Below are positions 1 through 6,330 of a DNA stretch of 16,550 nucleotides, one piece after another. Both the position numbers and the translations under genes were made by a program. Each line of letters starts with the position of its first letter. Position 1 is the first letter of the stretch. Below the pieces are notes generated by a model. That model did no database searches, was not told where the DNA came from, and worked only from the letters and a program-made list of their open reading frames with translations. Source of the DNA: JACRAR01 sp041665185 (lineage in GTDB: Bacteria > Pseudomonadota > Gammaproteobacteria > Burkholderiales > Rhodocyclaceae); contig JBAYJH010000081.1 of the NCBI GenBank assembly GCA_041665185.1, forward strand, positions 1 to 16,550, read 5' to 3'.

Positions 1-2120
1 CGCATCCATTGCCGATCACCAGCGAAGACGAAATCGGCGAACTCATCGGCAGCTTCAACGGCTTGCTGAACAGCCTGGCCGAGCGTGAACTGGAGTTGCG
101 CACCATCATCGAGACCGAACCCGAGTGCGTGAAACAACTGGCTGAGGACGGCACCCTGTTGCATATGAACCGCGCCGGACTGGACATGATCGAGGCGGAT
201 TCCCTGGATCAGGTCGTCGGCCAGAGCGTGCTGCAACTGGTGATGCCGGAATGCCGGAATGCCTTCATAACGTTGACCCAAGACGTGTTCGCGGGGGAAT
301 CGGGCAATTTGGTATTTGAGATCCAGGGCCTCAAGGGCGGACGTCGCTGGCTGCATACCTATGCCGTGCCGTTGCGCAACTCCCAAGGGCTGATCACTGC
401 CTTGCTGGGTCTGACCCGCGATATCACGGTAAACCGTCAGGCCGAGGTGGGGCTGCGCATCGCCGCGACGGCCTTTGAATCCCAGGAAGGCATGTTCATC
501 ACCGATGCCGCGGGCATCATCCTGAAAGTCAATCGGGCGTTCACCGAGATCACCGGCTATAGCGCCGAGGAAGCCATCGGGCAGACCGCGAGTTTGACCA
601 AATCCGGCCGTCATGACGCCGCCTTCTATGCCGAGATGTGGCAGAGTATCCAGCACAGCGGCGCATGGCAGGGCGAAATCTGGAACCGCCGCAAGAACGG
701 CCAGGTATTTCCGGAATGGCTGACCATCACCGCAGTCAAGGACGCCAATGGCGAAACCAGCCATTACGTCAGCACGTTGACCGACATCACCGCGCGCAAG
801 GCGGCGGAGAACGAGATCAAGAATCTCGCCTTCTACGATCCACTCACCCGCCTGCCCAACCGTCGCCTGCTGCGCGACCGTCTGCAACAGGCGTTGGCCT
901 CCAGCACCCGCAGCGGGCGCGAAGGCGCGCTGCTGTTCATCGATCTCGACAATTTCAAGGACCTCAACGACACCCGGGGACACGACACCGGCGATCTGCT
1001 GCTGCAACAGGTGGCTCAGCGCCTCAGCACCTGCATCCGCGAGGGCGACACGGTGGCGCGCCTGGGAGGCGACGAGTTCGTGGTGATGCTGGAAGATCTC
1101 AGCGCGAACTCGCGCGAGGCCGCCACCCAGACGGAAACCGTCGGCGAGAAGATCCTCGCCGCCCTCAACCTGAGCTACTCGCTTGCCGGGCACCAACACC
1201 GCAGCACCCCGAGTATCGGCGCCACCCTGTTCAACGATCACGAGATGAGCGTCGACGATCTACTGAAGCGCGCCGATCTGGCCATGTACCAGGCCAAGGC
1301 GGCGGGCCGCAATACCCTGCGCTTCTTCGACCCGGAGATGCAGGCGGCGGTCACCGCCCGCGCGGCGCTCGAAGTGGATCTGCGCGCGGGCCTTCAGGCC
1401 GGCCAGTTTCTGCTCTATTACCAGGTCCAGGTGAGCACTGCCGGCCTGGCCACCGGAGCAGAGGCGCTGGTCCGCTGGCTGCATCCGCAGCGCGGCATGG
1501 TCTCGCCCGTCGAGTTCATCCCCCTGGCCGAGGAAACCGGGCTGATCCTGCCGTTGGGACGCTGGGTGCTGAAAACTGCCTGCGCTCAGCTGGTCGCCTG
1601 GGCGGCCATGCCGGACACAGCGCATCTCAGCTTGGCGGTAAATGTCAGCCCCCGCCAGTTCCACCATCCGGACTTCGTCGCCGACGTGATGGCGGTAGTC
1701 GCCCAGAGCGGGGTGAATCCGCACAAGCTCAAGCTGGAACTCACCGAAAGCATGCTGGTGCACGACATCGAAGACATCGTCGTGAAGATGACTGCCCTGA
1801 AAGGGATAGGTGTGAGATTTTCGCTGGATGATTTCGGCACCGGCTACTCCTCGCTTTCCTATCTCAAGCGCCTGCCGCTGGATCAGCTGAAGATCGACCA
1901 GTCTTTCGTGCGCGAGGTGTTCACCGATATCAATGACGGCGCGATTGCCCAGGCCATCATCGCCCTGAGCCAGACCATGGGTTTGTCGGTCATCGCCGAA
2001 GGCGTGGAAACCGAGGAGCAGAAGGAATTTCTCGCCCGGCTGGGCTGCCAGTCCTATCAGGGCTTCCTGTTCAGCCGGCCTTTGCCGCTGATCGAGTTCG
2101 AGCGGCTGATAACGCGCTAA
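1..2120 (+). CDS. HAMP-PAS-PAS-GGDEF-EAL c-di-GMP signalling protein (5' end missing)
   Basis: This dual-domain protein would make c-di-GMP from GTP (GGDEF) and hydrolyse it to pGpG (EAL). The frame is open from the window edge. The first residues (HPLPITSEDEIGELIGSFN) are the end of a HAMP linker, so a membrane-anchored sensor half lies upstream, and the TTG at 9 is not a true start. Numbering from codon 9, two PAS domains lie at about 30-140 and 145-265. The GGDEF domain has an intact GGDEF at 353-357 and the inhibitory RxxD site (REGD, 344-347) exactly five residues before it. The EAL domain has EAL at 485-487, N545 in NVS, E580 in ELTES, D607-D608 in DDFGTG and K628 in KID. All key catalytic residues are present, so both activities are possible, and which dominates cannot be read from sequence. 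The second PAS resembles the second PAS of the protein at 10229-12622, suggesting paralogy. Confidence 0.96.
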   Translation, partial: HPLPITSEDEIGELIGSFNGLLNSLAERELELRTIIETEPECVKQLAEDGTLLHMNRAGLDMIEADSLDQVVGQSVLQLVMPECRNAFITLTQDVFAGESGNLVFEIQGLKGGRRWLHTYAVPLRNSQGLITALLGLTRDITVNRQAEVGLRIAATAFESQEGMFITDAAGIILKVNRAFTEITGYSAEEAIGQTASLTKSGRHDAAFYAEMWQSIQHSGAWQGEIWNRRKNGQVFPEWLTITAVKDANGETSHYVSTLTDITARKAAENEIKNLAFYDPLTRLPNRRLLRDRLQQALASSTRSGREGALLFIDLDNFKDLNDTRGHDTGDLLLQQVAQRLSTCIREGDTVARLGGDEFVVMLEDLSANSREAATQTETVGEKILAALNLSYSLAGHQHRSTPSIGATLFNDHEMSVDDLLKRADLAMYQAKAAGRNTLRFFDPEMQAAVTARAALEVDLRAGLQAGQFLLYYQVQVSTAGLATGAEALVRWLHPQRGMVSPVEFIPLAEETGLILPLGRWVLKTACAQLVAWAAMPDTAHLSLAVNVSPRQFHHPDFVADVMAVVAQSGVNPHKLKLELTESMLVHDIEDIVVKMTALKGIGVRFSLDDFGTGYSSLSYLKRLPLDQLKIDQSFVREVFTDINDGAIAQAIIALSQTMGLSVIAEGVETEEQKEFLARLGCQSYQGFLFSRPLPLIEFERLITR

Positions 2121-2159
2121 TCGTCCGATTCAGTCACCCATTCGACTCCGCGCATTGAC

Positions 2160-2165
2160 TATAAT
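2160..2165 (+). promoter_or_regulatory. Consensus -10 box upstream of the 160-aa gene
   Basis: A perfect TATAAT lies 30 bp before the ATG at 2196, in the short gap after the GGDEF-EAL gene. No good -35 hexamer is seen 16-18 bp upstream; the best TTGAC-like match (TTCGAC, 2141-2146) leaves a spacer of only 13 bp. Transcription would start near 2172. It suggests the 160-aa gene has its own promoter rather than relying on read-through. Confidence 0.5.
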
Positions 2166-2195
2166 TCGATCGTAATCATCAAGGACGGCATCAAC

Positions 2196-2678
2196 ATGAA
2201 CCAAGCGACTCCCAACGACGATGGCCGCCTGAGTTTCGACGAGGCGGTTGCCCATGTCCTGCACAGCCGCGAGGCGGCCTATACGGTCACACCGATATTC
2301 GGCGACCGCGTCGATGAAGAGATCCGCGCCGAGGGCGCGCGGGTTTTCGTCCTGTTGCCGGACGACGCAGGGGACGCCGGCGGCTACCGCTTGCAATTCG
2401 TCGCTGGCCCCTTCTTCTCCTCCGCTTATGCGGCGCACGAAAGCATCGCCGCGGCCGACATCCCCGCGAGTATTCGCGAGTTGCGCTTCATGCCGACGCA
2501 CTGCGAGCCGGAATGGCTGACCGAGCAGATCCAGGTCCTCATCAACAAGCTGGTGAATGCCGCCGGCGCGGCCAAGCCCGAGATGCCCAACTACCTTGAT
2601 GTGCAGGCCAAGGGCGCCGGCCCGGAAGCGGTCTTCCCCATCGCCTTCATCGGCCGCGACCCCAAACCGCCCCACTGA
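2196..2678 (+). CDS. Conserved-looking hypothetical protein, 160 aa
   Basis: I do not recognise the family. The protein is soluble and somewhat acidic, with no signal peptide or membrane segment. It begins MNQATPNDDGRLSF, reads like an alpha/beta domain through residues 10-130, and ends in a Pro/Lys-rich tail (GRDPKPPH). The start is well supported: AAGGA at 2181-2185 lies 10 bases before the ATG, and a TATAAT lies further upstream. The minus-strand frame over the same bases (2130-2675) is also open but has no such signals and a biased, arginine-rich composition, so I treat it as a shadow. The gene stands alone between a c-di-GMP gene and a convergent methyltransferase, and context gives no function. 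Confidence 0.75.
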   Translation: MNQATPNDDGRLSFDEAVAHVLHSREAAYTVTPIFGDRVDEEIRAEGARVFVLLPDDAGDAGGYRLQFVAGPFFSSAYAAHESIAAADIPASIRELRFMPTHCEPEWLTEQIQVLINKLVNAAGAAKPEMPNYLDVQAKGAGPEAVFPIAFIGRDPKPPH

Positions 2679-2799
2679 ACATCGCTATCCGGGTTCGGTG
2701 ATCGAGGACTCGTGGCATGCTCGGCATGTCGTTCGAATACATTCACCGGCCTGTGCGGCTTTCGTGCAGGTTCAATGGAATGAAGCGCTGGCCGCTACT

Positions 2800-3417
2800 C
2801 TAATCGCGATTAAGTGCGACAAAACTCCAACTGACATCGGCACGGTCAAGCATGTCCTCACGCGAGCTGTGATGATGGGCACGCAAATCAAATTGCGCCC
2901 CGAGTTCGATCGTCTCATCAGCAGAAACATCGAACATTCTTCGTCCCTTGGGAACCGGACCGTGCCGGAGGGACATGATCACTTGCCCCCCGCTGGCGAC
3001 CAGATCGGCGATGGCTCTCATCGCCGTCTTTCGCTCCGATTCATCCAGGTGCATCCACACCGCGGTGAGCAAGATCAGATCAAAGCGCTGCCGCGTACGT
3101 CGCATGAACTCCAGCGCGGGCAAACGATCATCGACCCATTCAATGGCAAGCGACGAATGGAGTCGTTTCCCCTCGTCGCGTAATTCAGCAGTCGGTTCAA
3201 CGGCTACGACGTGATGACCATATTGCGCCAGGGCGGCCGCGTCGCGGCCGGAGCCAGCGCCAATGTCCAAAATCTTGCTGGGGCGCTCCGGAAATAAATG
3301 AATCACGTCACGATGAACATCGCCAAACGAGATACTCTCATACTGCTTCACCAATGCCGCAGCATCGGCGCCATACCCGGCAATGCCCAAAACTCTGTCA
3401 GTCACGCCTCGTTCCAT
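2800..3417 (-). CDS. Class I SAM-dependent methyltransferase
   Basis: This is a small-molecule or protein methyltransferase of the Rossmann-fold class, with unknown substrate. From the ATG at 3417 it has 205 residues. Motif I is DIGAGSGRD (51-59), the acidic residue ending strand 2 is in VAVEP (E74), and motif IV is within FDLILLTAVWMHL (112-124), followed by a helix and the GGQVIMSLRHG strand. The start is uncertain. The frame stays open to 3570, but that would overlap the DUF1840 gene and run through a 10-bp hairpin. A GTG at 3405 (VTDRVLGIAGYG) has GGAACGAGG just before it and is an alternative; conserved-looking sequence begins about there. The base composition is visibly less GC-rich than in the genes on either side, which suggests acquisition. 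No partner gene is evident. Confidence 0.85.
   Translation of the reverse strand: MERGVTDRVLGIAGYGADAAALVKQYESISFGDVHRDVIHLFPERPSKILDIGAGSGRDAAALAQYGHHVVAVEPTAELRDEGKRLHSSLAIEWVDDRLPALEFMRRTRQRFDLILLTAVWMHLDESERKTAMRAIADLVASGGQVIMSLRHGPVPKGRRMFDVSADETIELGAQFDLRAHHHSSREDMLDRADVSWSFVALNRD
2801..2812. repeat. 12-bp perfect palindrome over the methyltransferase stop codon
   Basis: TAATCGCGATTA reads the same on both strands. It covers the last codons and most of the stop codon of the methyltransferase. It has no loop and no T-tract, so it is not an obvious terminator. It could be a binding site or a coincidence of the coding sequence. Confidence 0.4.
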
Positions 3418-3448
3418 TGTGTCCGTAGCGACGCCTAGAGCACTGCCC

Positions 3449-3477
3449 AAGCGGAGGTACGCCCCAAACCTCCGCTT
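3449..3477. repeat. 10-bp perfect inverted repeat (hairpin)
   Basis: AAGCGGAGGT (3449-3458) and its exact reverse complement ACCTCCGCTT (3468-3477) flank a 9-base loop. It lies between the end of the DUF1840 gene and the methyltransferase, upstream of the chosen methyltransferase start. On the minus strand it follows the DUF1840 stop by about 50 bp without a clear T-run, so it may be a weak terminator, an mRNA structure in the methyltransferase leader, or the trace of an insertion boundary. Confidence 0.5.
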
Positions 3478-3527
3478 TCGCTGCATTGCTGCCCGTGGAT
3501 CAGCCAACCCGGACAGAAAGAAAGTCT

Positions 3528-3860
3528 CTAAACGCCCCAGACCACCGGCACGTTCTTCTTCAGCGACCACTCCAGCAATTCGATCAGCGGCACGGCACGC
3601 TGCGTCAGGCTGACAAAGGCGCGCTTGCTGCCATCGGGGGCTTCCTCGGTTTGCGGCAAGTCGTCTTCGGTCATGCCCGCCCGGTTCTCCTTGTCGCGGG
3701 CCACGGCGGCCTTGAGGCGCGCGATGGTTTCCGGCAACTGCTCGACGGTGACGATGCCCTTGGCGGCGGGCTCCTTGCCCATGACTTCCATCAGCCGATA
3801 GGCGACGTCGCCGAACATGATCACGTCGCCGGCGGCTTGCGATTGAAATATGACGATCAC
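3528..3860 (-). CDS. DUF1840 family protein
   Basis: This 110-aa protein matches DUF1840, a family of unknown function known mainly from beta- and gammaproteobacteria. The diagnostic N-terminus is MIVIFQSQAAGDVIMFGDVAYRLMEVMGK, followed by the AAKGIVTVEQLPETIARLKAAV segment. The middle is charged and likely helical (residues 45-80), and the C-terminus (PLIELLEWSLKKNVPVVWGV) is amphipathic. It starts at GTG 3860, whose bases overlap the TGA of the upstream alpha/beta hydrolase in a GTGA junction, so the two are probably translationally coupled. A GGGAGAG stretch inside the end of the hydrolase gene serves as its ribosome binding site. The family name is from memory of its consensus and the function is unknown. 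Confidence 0.88.
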   Translation of the reverse strand: MIVIFQSQAAGDVIMFGDVAYRLMEVMGKEPAAKGIVTVEQLPETIARLKAAVARDKENRAGMTEDDLPQTEEAPDGSKRAFVSLTQRAVPLIELLEWSLKKNVPVVWGV

Positions 3861-4666
3861 AGTTCTTGCTCTCCCAGCCAGTCGTGAATGCGTTGCGCGG
3901 CGAGGCGCCAGTCGCGCTCCAGCATCAGGCCGTGGCCCATGCCGGGAAAGATTTCGGCGTCGACGCCGTAGGTGCGGGCGGTCATCTCCACCAGGGAAGA
4001 CGGGATCAGGTGGTCATGCTCGGCGCCCAGCACCAGCAAGGGGGTGTGCTTGACCCGCGATGGGTGCGGCAAGTTGAACAGCGTCATGTCCCAGACGGCG
4101 CGGTGCGACTCGCGCTGCGAATGGCGGAAGTAGCGCTGCAAATCGGCTTCCGCCACCGGCTGGGCAAACAGCGCCTCGCGCAGCGTTTCCGCGGCGATGC
4201 GGCCGCCGCCCATCAGGCTGTTCAAGTCGCTGAGCAATCCCGGTTTCTGGAACATCAGGCCGAAAGCCGAGGACATGATGCCTTGCGGCGGCACCGCGCA
4301 CATCAGCACCGCCGCCGGGGCCTGGTGCCGTTCCAGGTATTTCTGCACCACGAAGCCGCCCATGGAATGGCCGATCAGCACCGGTGGTGCCGGCAACGCG
4401 GCGATCGCCTCGGCGACGTCGTCCACGTAGTCACTGATGCCGAAACTGTCGAGCTGCTTGCGCCCGCGGCTGGCACCATGGCCGGACAGGCTCAGCGCGT
4501 AGCTGAAATAACCCTGCGCGGCGAACCACGGCAGGAAGTGCTCTTCCCAGCACCACGCCGCCGTGTAAGCGCCATGGATGAACAACAACGGCGTTGGATG
4601 AACCGGGGTCTTGCCTTTGGGGACCTTCGCCAGGACCTCCAGGCCCTCGAAGCGGGGATTCGTCAT
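3857..4666 (-). CDS. Alpha/beta-fold hydrolase
   Basis: This is a 269-aa serine hydrolase of the alpha/beta superfamily, probably a cytoplasmic esterase or lipase-like enzyme because no signal peptide is seen. The oxyanion region is HGAY (31-34), the nucleophile elbow is GHSMGG with Ser101, the acid is most likely Asp218 in AEHDHLIP, and the base is His245 in GMGHGLML, so the catalytic triad is complete. The segment at about 125-200 forms the lid or cap and is where substrate specificity would lie. The substrate cannot be told. It is the first gene of a two-gene unit with the DUF1840 gene, overlapping it by four bases. The start at ATG 4666 lacks a strong ribosome binding site, but the HGAY-containing strand lies at the usual distance from it. 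Confidence 0.92.
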   Translation of the reverse strand: MTNPRFEGLEVLAKVPKGKTPVHPTPLLFIHGAYTAAWCWEEHFLPWFAAQGYFSYALSLSGHGASRGRKQLDSFGISDYVDDVAEAIAALPAPPVLIGHSMGGFVVQKYLERHQAPAAVLMCAVPPQGIMSSAFGLMFQKPGLLSDLNSLMGGGRIAAETLREALFAQPVAEADLQRYFRHSQRESHRAVWDMTLFNLPHPSRVKHTPLLVLGAEHDHLIPSSLVEMTARTYGVDAEIFPGMGHGLMLERDWRLAAQRIHDWLGEQEL

Positions 4667-4745
4667 TGAAGAATTGGCATGCCGCGCGGCGAAATACCTG
4701 TCGGCATCCCTCTCGCGGTTATCATTGCGGTGTCAAAAAAAGATT

Positions 4746-4852
4746 TTATTCCAATTCCAAATCAAGTGTGACGCGAAGACGAGCCGAAGACAGTGTAAAT
4801 TACACGGCGAGGCGAAGTCGACAAAGTCACGGTTGATTTGGAATTGGAATAA
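4746..4852. mobile_element. MITE-like element with 27-bp terminal inverted repeats
   Basis: The left end (TTATTCCAATTCCAAATCAA, 4746-4765) and right end (4833-4852) are exact reverse complements over 20 bp. Beyond a 2-bp mismatch the match resumes for five more (GTGAC/GTCAC), giving 25 of 27 paired. The centre holds a further inverted repeat, GTGTAA-A-TTACAC (4793-4805). Between arms and centre are imperfect direct repeats of a CGAAG-containing motif. No protein is encoded. Both ends carry TA (4747-4748 and 4850-4851), which would fit a TA target duplication as made by IS630/Tc1-like transposases, but that family assignment is inference. The right end stops 12 bp before the ATG of the DUF2905 gene. 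Confidence 0.75.
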
Positions 4853-4864
4853 CCCGCTCACCCC

Positions 4865-5062
4865 ATGTTCAAGTGGTTGCTTGCCCTGTTTGTCACGGTA
4901 TTTGTCGCCGGCGTCTGCCTGCCGCGCCTGACGGCGCTGCTCAGGCTCGGCCGTCTGCCGGGTGATCTGCGCCTGCGGTGGCGCGGCCGAGACTATGTGT
5001 TTCCGTTCGCCACCGCGGTGCTCCTGTCGTTGCTGGCAAGCCTAATCCTGCGGCTTCTGTAG
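4865..5062 (+). CDS. DUF2905 family small membrane protein
   Basis: This 65-aa protein has two hydrophobic membrane segments (residues about 3-19 and 46-64) joined by a basic loop. The family signature LGRLPGDLRLRWRGRDYVFPFATAVLLSLLASLIL is clear, so I assign DUF2905, a widespread inner-membrane protein family of unknown function. The ATG at 4865 has no good Shine-Dalgarno sequence; the preceding bases are CCCGCTCACCCC. The inverted-repeat element ends only 12 bp upstream, so the native promoter or leader may have been replaced by the element. The 3' end overlaps the 3' end of cca by 21 bp on the opposite strand. Confidence 0.88.
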   Translation: MFKWLLALFVTVFVAGVCLPRLTALLRLGRLPGDLRLRWRGRDYVFPFATAVLLSLLASLILRLL

Positions 5063-6277
5063 GCCGAGCTGCTGCACAGCGGCGACGCGCGCAGCATGGA
5101 TGCGCTCGGGAATTTGCGCCTGGTGATTCGATGCGGACGCGGCCCGGGCGATGGCGCCGGCGTCGACGGCAAGTGCCGCCGCCTGTGCCGCCCGCCACCA
5201 GCCGGCTTGCGGATAGTCGCGCTCGGCATGGTCGAGACGACCCCGAAAGTCCGCCTCGCAGGCGCCCAGCAATACTTCGAAGCGTTCCGGCCGGCGCAAC
5301 GCATCGCAATGCTCCAGCACCTTCACCATGGTGGCCGGGCGCAGCAATTCGGCGCGGTGGATATCGCTGTGATAGGCCGCCACCAGCCGCGCCAAGTCGC
5401 GGCAGTCCGTGGGAACGCGCAAGCGTTCGCACAGCGGCCCCAGCAAGGCCACGCTCTTGGGTTCATGGCCGGTATGGCGCGGCAGAATTTCGGCCGGTGT
5501 GACGCCCTTGCCGAGATCGTGGGTAAGCGCGGCGAAGCGCGCCGGCAACGGCAGTTCGAGGCGGGCCGCCATGTCGATGACCATCATTACATGCACGCCG
5601 GTGTCGATCTCGGGATGGTAGTCGGCGCGCTGTGGAACGCCGTAGAGCGCATCGAGTTCCGGCAGCAGCCGCGCCAGCGCGCCACAGGCGCGCAGACAGG
5701 CGAACAGTCGCGAGGGCTGCTGCTCCATCAAGCCCTTGGCCAGCTCCTGCCAGACCCGCTCGGCGACGAGGTGGTCGGCCTCGCCCTGGTCCACCATGGC
5801 CTGCATCAAGGCCAGCGTCTCGGGCGCCAGGGTGAAATCCCCAAAGCGCGCGGAAAAACGCGCCACGCGCAGGATGCGCACCGGATCCTCGGCGAAGGCC
5901 GGCGAAACATGGCGCAGCACCCGCGCCGCCAGGTCGCGCCGGCCGCCGTAGGGGTCGACCAGGGTGCCGTCCTCGGCCTGGGCGATGGCGTTGATGGTCA
6001 GGTCGCGTCGCGCCAGGTCCTCTTCCAGCGTGACCTGGGCATCGGCATGGAATACGAAGCCGTGATAGCCCGGCGCCGTCTTGCGCTCGGTGCGCGCCAG
6101 GGCGTATTCGGCGTGAGTGTCGGGATGCAGGAACACCGGAAAATCCTTGCCGACCGGGCGGAAGCCGCGCGCCACCATCTGTTCCGGCGTGGCGCCGACC
6201 ACCACATAATCGCGATCCACCACCGGCAAGCCCAGCAGCGCGTCGCGCACCGCCCCGCCGACGGTATAGATTTTCAT
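5042..6277 (-). CDS. cca: Multifunctional CCA-adding tRNA nucleotidyltransferase
   Basis: The enzyme adds or repairs the 3'-CCA of tRNAs from CTP and ATP. The protein has 411 aa, close to the 412 of E. coli Cca, and begins MKIYTVGGAVRD. Numbered from that Met: GGAVRD at 7-12, the metal-binding DxD Asp21/Asp23, RRDLTINAIA at about 90-99, EDPVRILRVARF at about 130-141, and an HD phosphohydrolase domain with THDLGKG (H253, D254), as in bacterial multifunctional enzymes that also show phosphatase and phosphodiesterase activity. I chose ATG 6277 over the GTG two codons upstream (6283) because the family starts MKIY and an AGGG lies 9-12 bases before it. It lies 53 bp downstream of slt on the same strand and may be cotranscribed. 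Its last 21 bp overlap the convergent DUF2905 gene. Confidence 0.96.
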   Translation of the reverse strand: MKIYTVGGAVRDALLGLPVVDRDYVVVGATPEQMVARGFRPVGKDFPVFLHPDTHAEYALARTERKTAPGYHGFVFHADAQVTLEEDLARRDLTINAIAQAEDGTLVDPYGGRRDLAARVLRHVSPAFAEDPVRILRVARFSARFGDFTLAPETLALMQAMVDQGEADHLVAERVWQELAKGLMEQQPSRLFACLRACGALARLLPELDALYGVPQRADYHPEIDTGVHVMMVIDMAARLELPLPARFAALTHDLGKGVTPAEILPRHTGHEPKSVALLGPLCERLRVPTDCRDLARLVAAYHSDIHRAELLRPATMVKVLEHCDALRRPERFEVLLGACEADFRGRLDHAERDYPQAGWWRAAQAAALAVDAGAIARAASASNHQAQIPERIHAARVAAVQQLGLQKPQD

Positions 6278-6330
6278 CGCCACGACCCTAGGCTACGCGA
6301 TTTTGGCACGCGCTTCCTCCGCCCGGGTGT

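Noticed and set aside
2130..2675. Open frame of 181 codons on the minus strand opposite the 160-aa gene
   Set aside because: It has no ribosome binding site or family resemblance, while the plus-strand frame has a -10 box and AAGGA. It is a high-GC shadow.
2720..2745. GTTCGAAT reminiscent of a tRNA T-loop
   Set aside because: Only a 4-bp stem can form, and no acceptor, D or anticodon arm is found nearby.
4731..4736. TTGACA on the minus strand upstream of the hydrolase, a possible -35 box
   Set aside because: No -10-like hexamer is found 16-18 bp downstream.
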